64,000 nucleotides of DNA from positions 248,001 to 312,000 of the forward strand of contig NZ_CADFGE010000006.1 of the NCBI RefSeq assembly GCF_902833645.1, in the 5' to 3' direction. The position numbers and the translations under genes were made by a program. This stretch comes from Paraburkholderia fungorum (GTDB taxonomy: Bacteria; Pseudomonadota; Gammaproteobacteria; Burkholderiales; Burkholderiaceae). This document shows, one piece after another, positions 17,824 to 26,775 of the stretch. Every line of letters starts with the position of its first letter. Position 1 is the first letter of the stretch. The notes under the pieces were generated by a model. The model worked only from the letters and a program-made list of their open reading frames with translations, was not told the origin of the DNA and made no database searches.

Positions 17824-18996
17824 ATGCGCACCCAAGTTGGCATCATCGGCGCCGGGCCTGCGGGCCTGCTTCTTTCCCATCTTCTTCATTTGCGCGGCAT
17901 CGACTCCGTCGTGCTCGAATCGCGTACCCGCGAACAGATCGAATCCACCATCCGCGCCGGTGTGCTCGAACAGGGCACGATGGACCTGCTCACCGCAGCC
18001 GGCGTCGGCGCGCGCATGAAGGCCGAGGGCGCGTTGCATCACGGCTTCGAACTGGCTTTCGAAGGCAAGCGCCGCCGCATCGATCTGACCGGACTCACCG
18101 GCCATTCGATTACGGTCTACGCGCAGCACGAGGTCATCAAGGACCTGGTCGCCGCGCGCATGGCTGCCGGCGGCGCTTTGCGCTTCGGGGTGACGGATAC
18201 CTCGCTGCACGGCATCGATACCGATGCGCCGTCGATTCGCTATCACCACGAAGGCGAGGCATGCGAACTGCAATGCGACTTTGTGATCGGTTGCGACGGC
18301 TCGCAAGGGATATCGCGTACATCGATTCCGCAGGCCTTGCGCAAAGATTTCGAACGCGTGTACCCGTTTGGCTGGTTCGGCATTCTGTGCGAAGGGCCGC
18401 CGTCGTCAGATGAGCTGATCTATGCGCGCCACGAGCGCGGTTTTGCGCTGATCAGCACACGCTCGCAGAACGTGCAGCGCATGTATTTCCAGTGTGATCC
18501 TAAGGACTCTGTCGACAACTGGTCCGACGACCGCATCTGGGCCGAACTGCACGCACGCGTCGATTCACACGATGGCCAGAAAATCGTGGATGGCAAGATT
18601 TTTCAGAAGAACATTGTCGGCATGCGCAGTTTCGTCTCGGCCACGATGCAGCATGGCCGGCTCTTTCTCGCCGGCGACGCCGCGCATATCGTGCCGCCTA
18701 CCGGCGCGAAGGGCATGAACCTCGCTGTCGCCGACGTGCGTGTATTGACCGAGGCGCTGAACGCGTTCTACGTTGAAAATCGCACCGATCTGCTGGATGG
18801 TTACAGCGCAACCGCGCTCAAGCGGATCTGGCGCGCCGAGCATTTCTCGTACTGGATGACGAGCATGATGCACCGCATTGAAGGCGCGTCGCCGTTCGAA
18901 CAGCAGTTGCAGGTGGCCGAACTCGAATACGTGACCACGTCGCGCGCGGCGGCGACCGCGATGGCGGAGAATTACGTGGGCGTCGCGGTGGTGTAG
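17824..18996 (+). CDS. pobA: 4-Hydroxybenzoate 3-monooxygenase
   Basis: A 390-residue class A flavoprotein monooxygenase that hydroxylates 4-hydroxybenzoate to protocatechuate with NADPH and O2. It has the FAD-binding GxGxxG (GAGPAGLLLSHLL) at the N-terminus, the DG motif CDFVIGCDGSQG near residue 155, and the second FAD motif LFLAGDAAHIVPPTGAKGMNLA near 280, all matching PobA, as does the length. The ATG at 17824 follows AGGAG with 7-nt spacing. It appears monocistronic; no pobR or pca genes are in view. A candidate LysR-type site lies upstream. Confidence 0.95.
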   Translation: MRTQVGIIGAGPAGLLLSHLLHLRGIDSVVLESRTREQIESTIRAGVLEQGTMDLLTAAGVGARMKAEGALHHGFELAFEGKRRRIDLTGLTGHSITVYAQHEVIKDLVAARMAAGGALRFGVTDTSLHGIDTDAPSIRYHHEGEACELQCDFVIGCDGSQGISRTSIPQALRKDFERVYPFGWFGILCEGPPSSDELIYARHERGFALISTRSQNVQRMYFQCDPKDSVDNWSDDRIWAELHARVDSHDGQKIVDGKIFQKNIVGMRSFVSATMQHGRLFLAGDAAHIVPPTGAKGMNLAVADVRVLTEALNAFYVENRTDLLDGYSATALKRIWRAEHFSYWMTSMMHRIEGASPFEQQLQVAELEYVTTSRAAATAMAENYVGVAVV

Positions 18997-19070
18997 CACG
19001 AATTGATAGCCAGCGTTTATAGAACAGGGGCCGGTTTTTTTTCGGTCAGAGGCGTTTCGCCGCGCGGAAA

Positions 19071-19100
19071 AAGCCCGGCAAACCCTTGATGGGCGGGCTT
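19071..19100. terminator. Possible terminator after pobA
   Basis: Inverted repeat AAGCCCG (19071-19077) / CGGGCTT (19094-19100) with an internal CCC/GGG pairing. The A-run lies on the 5' side, so the classical hairpin-plus-U form is on the minus strand; on the plus strand there is no T-run. Confidence 0.3.
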
Positions 19101-19241
19101 CTGCCATTGTAGTGTCAAAAGCAACAGTGAATTCAGGATTGGGGGATTTATCCGCGCCTGATCCCCTCCTAGACTTGCTTCATCCGCTGCACCACACATC
19201 ATGTCTGCAGCGCGTGCAAGTCAATCTATGGAGGTGGTTTC

Positions 19242-19490
19242 ATGAAATCGCTCATCAAGGCTGTTGCTTTCGCTGTTGTTCTCGGTGCCCCGATCGCTTC
19301 GTTCGCGCAATCGAATCAGCCGGTCCCGCAAAACGAGCAGGGCGCGCAAGCGCAGGTTTCCGCACAGCAAGGCGCTCGTCAGGCCGATACCAGTGGTTAC
19401 GGTTCGGGCAGCCACGGCACATGGCAAGCCGGTCGCGGCAACGATACGACGGTCAGTTCCTATTCGCCGCCGGTTTATAACGCGCGCTAA
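19242..19490 (+). CDS. Small secreted protein, 82 residues
   Basis: GGAGG lies 7 nt before the ATG. The N-terminus MKSLIKAVAFAVVLGAPIASFA is a clean Sec signal peptide with cleavage at FA-Q. The mature part is low-complexity, rich in Gln, Gly and Ser, with no Cys. It resembles in its signal region the many DUF4148-like secreted proteins of Burkholderiales but lacks their core. It ends at a strong terminator. Function unknown. Confidence 0.75.
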   Translation: MKSLIKAVAFAVVLGAPIASFAQSNQPVPQNEQGAQAQVSAQQGARQADTSGYGSGSHGTWQAGRGNDTTVSSYSPPVYNAR

Positions 19491-19582
19491 GGGAATAACG
19501 AAGGAATAACGCAGGGAACGACGAAACACCGGATTTATCGCTGCGTTGCTGGACGCATTCAACATCCGCGATGTCGACCAGA

Positions 19583-19620
19583 AAAACGGTCATCGAAACA
19601 CATTCGATGACCGTTTTTTT
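19583..19620. terminator. Strong Rho-independent terminator, probably bidirectional
   Basis: A 15-bp perfect stem: AAAACGGTCATCGAA (19583-19597) and its complement (19603-19617), a 5-nt loop, and a T-run to 19620 on the plus strand. The matching A-run at the other end lets it serve the convergent minus-strand gene at 19660 as well. Confidence 0.88.
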
Positions 19621-19659
19621 TACGCCTGAGCATCGCGTGCTCATTGCGCTCATTGGGGC

Positions 19660-19908
19660 CTATTGCGCGCGCAGCAAGGTCATTTCATTGCGTAGTAACG
19701 CCAGAAGGTCGTCGTCAGTGGGCCGCGTGCCCCAGTGGCGCGCGCCGGCCACTGATGCAATCGCGATCCACGAGTGAGGTGGAAACCATTCGCGAAGCAC
19801 GACGCCGTCCTGACGCAAACACAATTGACCGGTCTGTTCGCTGTATTCGGCGGAAATGACGGCGCCGTCGATGTGTGCGGTTACACGCCTTGGATCGTTG
19901 CGTTGCAA
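19660..19908 (-). CDS. Small hypothetical protein, 82 residues
   Basis: I placed the start at a TTG (19908) because AGGAG (19916-19920) lies 7 nt before it; an upstream ATG at 19983 would add a sequence that looks non-coding. The product contains VTAHIDGAVISAEYSEQTGQ and a C-terminal TDDDLLALLRNEMTLLRAQ helix. It is cytosolic, mixed alpha/beta in appearance, and of a family I do not recognise. It shares the 19583-19620 terminator. Confidence 0.6.
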   Translation of the reverse strand: MQRNDPRRVTAHIDGAVISAEYSEQTGQLCLRQDGVVLREWFPPHSWIAIASVAGARHWGTRPTDDDLLALLRNEMTLLRAQ

Positions 19909-19986
19909 GTCTTCGCTCCTGCAAAAGATGGGGCGCGAATGCCGGCGTGGGCCAACCGCGTCAGCGACGCCGCTACGGCCCATTCC

Positions 19987-20376
19987 TTAGTGATCGCCCG
20001 GCCCGTGACCGTTGCCATGGCCGTGCCAATCGCCGTGGTCGCCGCCATGACCGTGCCAATCATCGTGTGGGCCTTCACGATAGCCGCGCGCGTCGTGCCA
20101 TTCGCGCTCGTGATGGCGCTCTTCCCACTCGCGCCGTTCCCAGTAGCGATGGCCGTCGTAATAACGTTCGCCGTACCAGCCGGGGCTCACCACGACCACC
20201 GGCGGCGCGGGTGCGTAGACGGGCGGCGGGGCGTAGACCGGCTCGGGTGCATAGGCCACACCCGGAATACCGATGTTCACGCCCACGTCGACGTGCGCCA
20301 GCGCGACAGAAGATGCGCCGATCCCCAGACCTGCAACGACAGCCATCGACAGCCAGCGGCTTCGTGAATTGCTCAT
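19987..20376 (-). CDS. Secreted Pro/Tyr- and His/Gly-rich protein, 129 residues
   Basis: A Sec signal peptide (MSNSRSRWLSMAVVAGLGIGASSVALA) is followed by VDVGVNIGIPGVAYAPEP and a PVYAPPP repeat, and then a charged C-terminus of HG and HD repeats (DWHGHGGDHGDWHGHG). This composition suits a periplasmic metal-binding or structural protein; similar YXPXP-type proteins are common and uncharacterised in Burkholderiales. It is followed upstream by a His-rich lipoprotein on the same strand. Confidence 0.75.
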   Translation of the reverse strand: MSNSRSRWLSMAVVAGLGIGASSVALAHVDVGVNIGIPGVAYAPEPVYAPPPVYAPAPPVVVVSPGWYGERYYDGHRYWERREWEERHHEREWHDARGYREGPHDDWHGHGGDHGDWHGHGNGHGPGDH

Positions 20377-20447
20377 GTTTTATTCTCGGTTTTTACGATT
20401 GAGTGTGGAGTGCGCCATGCCAGCGGCGCCTGGAGTGCTTAGGACGT

Positions 20448-20567
20448 TTAGTAATGGTCGTGATAGTGGTCATGATCGTGATAACCGCCTCCGGGGACGA
20501 CGATGCAGCCGCCCAATGCACTCCCCAGCGTGACAGCCAGCAGGACCAGCGCGAAAATTCGTTTCAT
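20448..20567 (-). CDS. Small His-rich lipoprotein, 39 residues
   Basis: An ATG at 20567 with GGAG 9 nt upstream encodes a lipoprotein signal (MKRIFALVLLAVTLGSALGGC) whose lipobox LGGC gives a mature peptide of only about 19 residues. These are IVVPGGG followed by HDHDHYHDHY: six His and three Asp. This could chelate Zn, Ni or Cu at the membrane. It lies 71 bp upstream of the His/Gly-rich secreted protein in the same orientation. Confidence 0.65.
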   Translation of the reverse strand: MKRIFALVLLAVTLGSALGGCIVVPGGGYHDHDHYHDHY

Positions 20568-20905
20568 GACGATGCTCTCCCTTTACGTGTGATCGAACTC
20601 TACTGAGCGGCGGGATTACCGGTGTGTTCGTGTGTAACAGGACGTGTCGATTTTTGCGCATGTCGACGGCGTTCAGCACAAGGACGGGAGATCGGGCGTG
20701 ACGCGGCGATTGGCCGTTCAGATGGCGAGACATTCGCGGCCAACCCGTTGAGCGCGCTATGGAAAATGTCGAAGCCGCGCGCATCCTGCGGGCTCGAGCG
20801 GGTCGCCTCATACGGGTACGAACAATCGGGACAGGCGGGACGCGGCTAATCCTTGCGCGTATGCTGAACGGATACATTCAGTTGCAGACTCGCGATGGAT
20901 CGCGA

Positions 20906-20922
20906 CATCAGTTTCTCTTAAG
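20906..20922 (+). promoter_or_regulatory. PmrA/BasR-like box upstream of cytochrome b561
   Basis: CATCAG-N5-CTTAAG in 11-bp phase, with a -10-like TAGCAT (20933-20938) starting 10 bp downstream. The layout is the same as at 32732 and 38831. The rest of 20568-21046 holds no gene that I can support. Confidence 0.55.
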
Positions 20923-21046
20923 GTTTCATCCGTAGCATCCCGCGTGAGTACGCTCGGAATACAATGCGGGACAAGTGCGGAATAAGCACGCACCCGGCAC
21001 AAATGCGCTCCCCATTCAATCGCTTCACTGCGGCTAAATCATTTTC

Positions 21047-21601
21047 ATGACCATGCGATCGGACCCGGCCAGTTTCTCGCGTTACGCATCAGGCTATGAC
21101 GGCGTGGCCAGGTTTCTTCACTGGCTGGTGGTCTTACTGATTGCAGCGCAGTTCGTGATCGGATGGACCATGCCGGATATCCATAAAGGCACGCGGCCCG
21201 ACGGCCTGATCGCGTGGCACCTCGGTGTGGGTGCAACGCTGATTGCAGCGGTGCTGGTGAGAATCGTCTGGCGTCTTACGCACACGCCAGCACCCGCATC
21301 GCTTTCGCCTTTTTTCCGTGTCGTTTCAAACATCACGCACGGTCTTCTTTATCTCGCGCTCGTGGTTGTGCCCGTGCTGGGATGGGCCAATGCGTCTTCG
21401 CGCGGATGGTCCGTCAAGCTGCTCGGTGTGTTGCCGTACCCGGACATCGCGCCGGTCGGCTCGTCAGTGGGACATGAAATGGGCGATATCCATGGCTATC
21501 TGGCCTGGGTGTTGTTCGCGCTGATCGCGCTGCATATCGCGGCAGCGCTGTTTCATCGCCTGGTGCTCAAGGATCAGACGTTGCAGCGCATGCTGCCGTG
21601 A
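21047..21601 (+). CDS. Cytochrome b561 (superoxide/quinone oxidoreductase-like)
   Basis: A 184-residue protein with four membrane segments. Heme-ligand histidines sit in RFLHWLVVLL (helix 1), AWHLGVGATL (helix 2) and HGYLAWVLFALIALHIAAALFH (helix 4), the bacterial CybB pattern. E. coli CybB moves electrons from superoxide to ubiquinone. It is apparently a single gene. A PmrA-like box about 125 bp upstream suggests control by an envelope two-component system. Confidence 0.9.
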   Translation: MTMRSDPASFSRYASGYDGVARFLHWLVVLLIAAQFVIGWTMPDIHKGTRPDGLIAWHLGVGATLIAAVLVRIVWRLTHTPAPASLSPFFRVVSNITHGLLYLALVVVPVLGWANASSRGWSVKLLGVLPYPDIAPVGSSVGHEMGDIHGYLAWVLFALIALHIAAALFHRLVLKDQTLQRMLP

Positions 21602-21754
21602 TTGTGCCGCGATTGTGGCGATTCTGACGTCATCGCATCGCGTGCGATCGTCATGCCCGAATGCGTGATAAGCACAGAAAAAACAAGTGTTTTACGTGCG
21701 CCGTCAACACTGGTTAGATCGAGGCATCGTCCTTGAACCCAGGAGTTGCCTCGC

Positions 21755-22687
21755 ATGTCGAATCTCAGTCTCGCGACGTCCAACGCATTGGACATTCAAC
21801 CTGTCACCGGCCGCATTGGCGCGGAAATTCGCGGCGTGTGCCTGTCGGGCCAACTCGAACCGGCAACCGTCGAAGCGATTCGCGCCGCACTGCTGCGCCA
21901 CAAGGTGATCTTTTTTCGCGGCCAGGCGCACTTGCAGGACAGCGATCAGGAAGCCTTCGCGAGGCTGCTCGGCGAGCCGGTTTCGCATCCCACGGTGCCG
22001 GTAGTGGAGGGCACCGACTACCTGCTCGAACTCGATTCACATCGCGGCGGCCGCGCGAATTCATGGCACACGGACGTGACGTTCGTCGATGCCTATCCGC
22101 AGGCGTCGATCCTGCGCGGCGTGACGATTCCGGAGGTGGGTGGCGACACCGTCTGGGCCAACACCGCCACCGCTTACGACGATCTGCCGCCGCCGCTCAA
22201 GGCGCTCGCCGAGCAACTGTGGGCGGTGCACAGCAATGAATACGACTACGCGAGCTATGGCAACGTCGGAGAGCGCGGCCGGGATGCCGAAGCGCTCAAA
22301 CGCTATCGCGAAGTATTCGTGTCGACGCGCTACGAAACCGAGCATCCGGTCGTGCGTGTCCATCCGGAAACCGGCGAAAAGACGCTGATACTCGGCCATT
22401 TCGTGAAGAATTTCGTCGGCCTCACGCCCAGTGCGTCGGCGCATGTGCTGGAACTGCTGCAAGCCTACGTGACGCGACTCGAGAACATTGTGCGCTGGCG
22501 CTGGCAGGCGGGCGACGTCGCGATCTGGGATAACCGCGCAACCCAGCACTACGCGGTCAACGACTACGGCGATGCTCACCGCGTGGTGCGTCGCGTGACG
22601 CTGAAGGGGGACGTGCCGGTCAGTGTCGACGGGCGCCGCAGTTTTACGCGCAGCGTCGAGCCGAATCCGGCGGCGAAGGCCGCTTGA
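21755..22687 (+). CDS. TauD/TfdA-family Fe(II)/2-oxoglutarate dioxygenase
   Basis: A 310-residue enzyme. The 2-His-1-carboxylate triad is visible: SWHTDVTF (HxD, near residue 108) and the distal His in ATQHYAVNDY, with the 2-oxoglutarate Arg in HRVVRRVTL. The ATG at 21755 follows AGGAG with 9-nt spacing. The family includes taurine, alkylsulfate and 2,4-D dioxygenases; TIPEVGGDTVWANTATAYDDLP fits taurine/alkylsulfatase relatives, but the substrate is not decided by the sequence. A sulfonate-type ABC importer lies 7 kb away and is not linked. Confidence 0.88.
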   Translation: MSNLSLATSNALDIQPVTGRIGAEIRGVCLSGQLEPATVEAIRAALLRHKVIFFRGQAHLQDSDQEAFARLLGEPVSHPTVPVVEGTDYLLELDSHRGGRANSWHTDVTFVDAYPQASILRGVTIPEVGGDTVWANTATAYDDLPPPLKALAEQLWAVHSNEYDYASYGNVGERGRDAEALKRYREVFVSTRYETEHPVVRVHPETGEKTLILGHFVKNFVGLTPSASAHVLELLQAYVTRLENIVRWRWQAGDVAIWDNRATQHYAVNDYGDAHRVVRRVTLKGDVPVSVDGRRSFTRSVEPNPAAKAA

Positions 22688-22709
22688 ACTCGCGAGGCGT
22701 TTCGCGGCT

Positions 22710-23600
22710 TTAGCTCAAGCCTTCGATAGCGGCTTGCTCGTCTGTCGCCGCCTCGCGATAGCCAAGCCGCGCCGAGATCGCGAGCCCCGATTGCTTAAGC
22801 AGGGCGACGTAGTGCGATTTCGTGTCGGCGCCGCAGCGCATGGTCGGAAATGAAATCGACAGGCCGGCGATCACACGGCCAAAGCGGTCGAACACCGGTA
22901 CCGCGAGACATTGCAGGCCTTCTTCCTGCTCCTCGTTGTCCTCGCCATAGCCTTGCTCACGCACCCGCGGCAGGATGCTGAGCACGGCGTCGGCGCAGGC
23001 GAGCGTCTTTTGCGTCGACTTGCGGAATTCCACGTGCGAGAGGACTTCGCGTGCTTCGGCCGGCGGCATCCACGCAAGCAGCACCTTGCCGATTGCCGTA
23101 CTGTGCAGCGGATTGCGGCGGCCGATTCGCGACTGCATGCGCAGCCCGTAGTCGGCGTCGATCTTGTGGATGTAAATGATGGCGTCTTCATCGAACGCGC
23201 CGAGGTGGACGGCCTCGCGCGTGACCTGGCCGATACGGCGCATCTCGATATCGGCCTCGCGCACCAGGTCGACGCTCTCCAGCGCTTTCGCACCGAGTTC
23301 GAACAGGCGGATGGTTAGCCGGTAACGCTCGGTTTCGACTTCCTGGGTCACGTAGCCCAGCGCCTTCAGCGTCTGAATTACGCGGTGCACGGTGGTCTTC
23401 GACAGATCGAGCCGCTGCGACAATTCGCTGATGCCGATCTGCCCGCTGTCGCCGATCGCGCCGAGAATCGCAAAGACCCTGCCGATCGACGAGGCCGACT
23501 CGCCCTTGTCGTTGATCGTGCCGCCCGCGCCACTCGCGCTGTCCGCATCTTGCGCGTAGGTGCTGTCGTCGCCTCTGCGCTGTTTGCCCATTGCTGCCAT
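22710..23600 (-). CDS. IclR-family regulator of the kdu/kdg genes (KdgR-like)
   Basis: About 296 residues. The N-terminal winged helix (SSIGRVFAILGAIGD to LSKTTVHRVIQTLKALGYV) and a C-terminal IclR effector domain (HLGAFDEDAIIYIHKID, STAIGKVLLA) are complete. A long polar N-terminal extension of about 35 residues precedes the HTH. GGGGAAGG lies 6 nt before the ATG at 23600, so that start is preferred over 23606. It sits at the end of the kdu genes on the same strand and probably represses or activates them in response to a 2-keto-3-deoxy-sugar. Confidence 0.85.
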   Translation of the reverse strand: MAAMGKQRRGDDSTYAQDADSASGAGGTINDKGESASSIGRVFAILGAIGDSGQIGISELSQRLDLSKTTVHRVIQTLKALGYVTQEVETERYRLTIRLFELGAKALESVDLVREADIEMRRIGQVTREAVHLGAFDEDAIIYIHKIDADYGLRMQSRIGRRNPLHSTAIGKVLLAWMPPAEAREVLSHVEFRKSTQKTLACADAVLSILPRVREQGYGEDNEEQEEGLQCLAVPVFDRFGRVIAGLSISFPTMRCGADTKSHYVALLKQSGLAISARLGYREAATDEQAAIEGLS

Positions 23601-23732
23601 TTCCATCCTTCCCCTGTTGATGCCAACCCGATCAAGAATCGCTCATGGCCCTGACCGAGCGTTCGTCGGCGTCGAGAGGATACCGTGTCCCGCGATCCGT
23701 GCAACCCGTCATCGACCCGTGCTGCTGTCACG

Positions 23733-24488
23733 CTAGCGCGCAAGCCAGCCGCCGTCTACGGCAAGCGTATGCCCATGCACATAGTCCGATGCCGACGAAG
23801 CGAGGAATACAACCGGTCCCGCGAGATCTTCCGGCGTACCCCAGCGGCCTGCCGGCACGCGGCTGAGAATTTCTTCGTTACGCTGCGTGTCGCCGCGCAG
23901 CGCTGCTGTGTTCGCGGTCGCCATATAGCCTGGAGCGATCGCGTTCACGTTGATGCCGTGCGCGGCCCATTCATTCGCGAGCAACCGCGTGAGACCGAGC
24001 ACGCCGCTTTTCGACGCCGTGTAGGACGCCACGCGTATGCCGCCCTGGAACGACAGCATCGACGCGACGTTGATGATCTTGCCGCCGCTTTGCTGTTGCA
24101 CGAACTGCCGCGCCACGGTCTGCGAAAGAAAGAACACGCTTTTCAGGTTGACGTCCATGACGGCGTCCCAGTCGGCCTCGCTGAAGTCGAGTGCGTCTTC
24201 GCGGCGGATGATGCCCGCGTTGTTCACGAGCACGTCGACGCGGCCAAATGCTTCGACGGCGGCGCGCACGATGTCCTCAACCGGGGCGATCGACGCGAGG
24301 TCGGCGCGCACATCCGCGAAGCGGCGGCCGGCCGCCTTCACATGGGTGGGCGTAGCGCCGGCGTCCGCGCGGCTCACGCCGACGATATCGCAGCCGGCCG
24401 TGGCAAGCGCGACGGCCATGCCGGCGCCGAGGCCCGCATTGCTGCCGGTGACGATAGCGACCTTGCCGGTCAGATCGAAGGTGTTCAC
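23733..24488 (-). CDS. kduD: 2-Dehydro-3-deoxy-D-gluconate 5-dehydrogenase (SDR)
   Basis: A 251-residue short-chain dehydrogenase. TGSNAGLGAGMA is the NAD-binding Gly motif, NNAG is present, catalytic Ser in NVASMLSF, and YTASK supplies Tyr and Lys. It reduces 2,5-diketo-3-deoxygluconate to 2-keto-3-deoxygluconate in pectin/uronate breakdown, acting directly after KduI, which is encoded 82 bp upstream. It starts with GTG at 24488. Confidence 0.9.
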   Translation of the reverse strand: MNTFDLTGKVAIVTGSNAGLGAGMAVALATAGCDIVGVSRADAGATPTHVKAAGRRFADVRADLASIAPVEDIVRAAVEAFGRVDVLVNNAGIIRREDALDFSEADWDAVMDVNLKSVFFLSQTVARQFVQQQSGGKIINVASMLSFQGGIRVASYTASKSGVLGLTRLLANEWAAHGINVNAIAPGYMATANTAALRGDTQRNEEILSRVPAGRWGTPEDLAGPVVFLASSASDYVHGHTLAVDGGWLAR

Positions 24489-24570
24489 TGTGCGTGGGCT
24501 CCTATGGTGCTGGGGGTGCCGAGGGTGCCTTTCCTGCCGGTCGTATCCGCAGTGGCCAGCATGCCGCGCA

Positions 24571-25407
24571 TCAACGCAGATCGCGCACGGCGAGGTGATC
24601 CATATCGCTGAACACCTGATTTTCGCCGACCATGCCCCAGATGAAGGTGTACGCGCGCGTGCCGACGCCCGAGTGAATCGACCAGCTCGGCGAGATCACG
24701 GCCTGCTCGTTGTGCACGAGAATGTGCCGTGTCTCGCTCGGCTCGCCCATCATGTGGAAAACGGCTGCGTCGTCGGCGATGTTGAAATAGAAATACACCT
24801 CCATGCGGCGCTCGTGCGTGTGGCACGGCATCGTGTTCCAGAGGTTGCCCGGTTCGAGTTTGGTCATGCCCATCGAGAGCTGGCAGGTCGGCAATACCTC
24901 GGGGACGATGAACTTGTAGATGGTGCGGCGGTTGCTTGTTTCGGGCGCACCGAGCGTTTCGGGCGAGGCCTGCGCGAGTGAGATCGTGCGGGTGGGATAC
25001 GACTCGTGCGCGGGCGCGCAGTTCAGGTAGAACTTCGCGGGACGCGCCGCATCGTCGCTGCCGAATGCAACGGCCTGCGCGCCCTTGCCGATGTAGATGG
25101 CTTCTTCATTGCGCACCGTGTGGCGCGTGCCGTTCACGTCGACCCAGCCATCACCGCCGATGTTGATCGCGCCGAGTTCGCGGCGCTCCAGCAGATAGTT
25201 GACGCCGATTGCCTTGCCAAGCGAGGCGGGCAGTTCGACCGCGCGCGAGGCCGGCCATACGCCGCCGACGATGATGCGGTCGATGTGACTGTAGGTGAGT
25301 TGCAGCGCGTCGCGTTCGAACACCTGCTCGACGAGAAACTGCTTGCGCAATCCCGCGGTATCCAGCGTCTTCGCGTACTCGCTATTGATGCTCTGTCTCA
25401 CTTCCAT
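24571..25407 (-). CDS. kduI: 5-Keto-4-deoxyuronate isomerase
   Basis: A 278-residue cupin enzyme; length and the C-terminal HTHERRMEVYFYF zinc-binding cluster (about residues 195-207) are diagnostic of KduI, as is the ending GMVGENQVFSDMDHL. It isomerises 4-deoxy-L-threo-5-hexosulose uronate to 2,5-diketo-3-deoxygluconate. The ATG follows GGAGA with 8-nt spacing. It is first in the minus-strand kduI-kduD-(iclR) unit and divergent from the permease kdgT. Confidence 0.95.
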   Translation of the reverse strand: MEVRQSINSEYAKTLDTAGLRKQFLVEQVFERDALQLTYSHIDRIIVGGVWPASRAVELPASLGKAIGVNYLLERRELGAINIGGDGWVDVNGTRHTVRNEEAIYIGKGAQAVAFGSDDAARPAKFYLNCAPAHESYPTRTISLAQASPETLGAPETSNRRTIYKFIVPEVLPTCQLSMGMTKLEPGNLWNTMPCHTHERRMEVYFYFNIADDAAVFHMMGEPSETRHILVHNEQAVISPSWSIHSGVGTRAYTFIWGMVGENQVFSDMDHLAVRDLR

Positions 25408-25495
25408 TGTTGTGTTCTCCGATCGGATTGGGCGCCCTGGCAGGCCGTATTGCGGCGCCGGTCTGTGCTCGACTGTAGCGCAGATTTTAAATTAT

Positions 25496-25508
25496 GGAAC
25501 ACTGGTCC
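25496..25508 (+). promoter_or_regulatory. Candidate IclR operator between kduI and kdgT
   Basis: GGAACACTGGTCC is an imperfect palindrome in an AT-rich stretch (25485-25520), in the divergent kduI/kdgT promoter region. Its size and position suit an IclR-family dimer such as the one encoded at 22710. Confidence 0.4.
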
Positions 25509-25710
25509 GAAAATATTGCAACGCCGCATCAAGAGTAGCAAGGCTTTCAGGCTAACAGCGGGTAAACGATGAGCGCGAAGCCCATCAAAATCGGAACGTT
25601 GTTCCTATTGCGGTGCTATATTGCGCCGAAAGGGAGTCGCCCGGCGCAAGAACGGGACATCACCCCGGGTGATCCACCCGATAACTGGACGCAAAGTCCA
25701 TGGAGGAGGC

Positions 25711-26733
25711 ATGAAGCTCAAGAAGGCCATCGACCGCATTCCAGGCGGCCTGATGCTGGTGCCATTGCTGCTCGGCGCCTGTGTTCATACGTTTGCACCG
25801 GGCGCGGGGAAATACCTCGGGTCGTTCACGAATGGCTTGATTAGCGGCACCGTGCCGATTCTGGCGGTGTGGTTCTTCTGCATGGGCGCGACGATCGACC
25901 TGCGGGCGACGGGCGTCGTGTTGCGCAAGTCGGGCACGCTGCTCGTGACCAAAATGGTGGTGGCGTGGATTGCCACGATCGTTGCTTCGCACTTCATTCC
26001 GATTGACGGCGTCAAGGCCGGCCTGTTCGCCGGCCTCTCGGTGCTCGCGATCACGACGTCGATGGACATGACCAACGGCGGCCTCTACGCGGCGGTGATG
26101 CAGCAATACGGCAGCAAGGAGGAGGCAGGGGCGTTCGTCCTGATGTCGATCGAGTCGGGGCCGCTCGTCAGCATGGTCATTCTCGGCGCGACCGGTGTCG
26201 CGTTCTTCGAGCCGCGGCTGTTCGTCGGCGCGGTGCTGCCGTTCCTGATCGGCTTCACCCTCGGCAATATAGACAGCGACCTGCGCGAGTTCTTTGGCCG
26301 CTGCGTGCATCCGCTGATTCCGTTTTTCGGTTTCGCGCTCGGCAACGGCATCGACCTGAACGTGATCGTCACGAGCGGCTTGCCCGGTATCGTGCTGGGC
26401 CTCGGGGTGATCGTCGTGACGGGGATTCCGCTGATCCTCGCGGATCGCTGGATCGCGGGTGGAAACGGAGCAGCGGGGTTGGCGGCTTCGTCGACGGCGG
26501 GCGCTGCGGTGGCGAACCCCGCGATCATCGGCGAGATGATTCCGCGCTTCAAGCCGTTGGTGCCGGCAGCGACGGCGATGGTCGCGACGGCTTGTCTCGT
26601 GACGGCGATTCTCGTGCCGATTCTGACGGCGCTATGGGTGCGCCGGCATCATGCGCGGGATGCGTTGCGCGAGGAGTTCGCGGCGGCGACGACGCCACCG
26701 CAGCCGCTGGGTGAGCGGGACGTGCACGTTTGA
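25711..26733 (+). CDS. kdgT: 2-Keto-3-deoxygluconate permease
   Basis: A 340-residue protein with about ten membrane segments, beginning MKLKKAIDRIPGGLMLVPLLLGA, the KdgT family signature. SMDMTNGGLYAAVMQQYG and AGNGAAGLAASSTAGAAVANP-like motifs follow in order. It imports KDG from pectin degradation by proton symport. The ATG at 25711 is set by GGAGGAGG just before it. It lies divergent from kduI, with a probable shared operator. Confidence 0.93.
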   Translation: MKLKKAIDRIPGGLMLVPLLLGACVHTFAPGAGKYLGSFTNGLISGTVPILAVWFFCMGATIDLRATGVVLRKSGTLLVTKMVVAWIATIVASHFIPIDGVKAGLFAGLSVLAITTSMDMTNGGLYAAVMQQYGSKEEAGAFVLMSIESGPLVSMVILGATGVAFFEPRLFVGAVLPFLIGFTLGNIDSDLREFFGRCVHPLIPFFGFALGNGIDLNVIVTSGLPGIVLGLGVIVVTGIPLILADRWIAGGNGAAGLAASSTAGAAVANPAIIGEMIPRFKPLVPAATAMVATACLVTAILVPILTALWVRRHHARDALREEFAAATTPPQPLGERDVHV

Positions 26734-26739
26734 AGGCGC

Positions 26740-26775
26740 GGGGCGGCGGGTTCTCACTCACCGCCCCAGCTTTTT
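26740..26775 (+). terminator. Terminator after kdgT
   Basis: GGGGCGG (26740-26746) pairs with CCGCCCC (26761-26767), followed by AGC and five T. It overlaps the last codons of the convergent GNAT gene. Confidence 0.55.
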
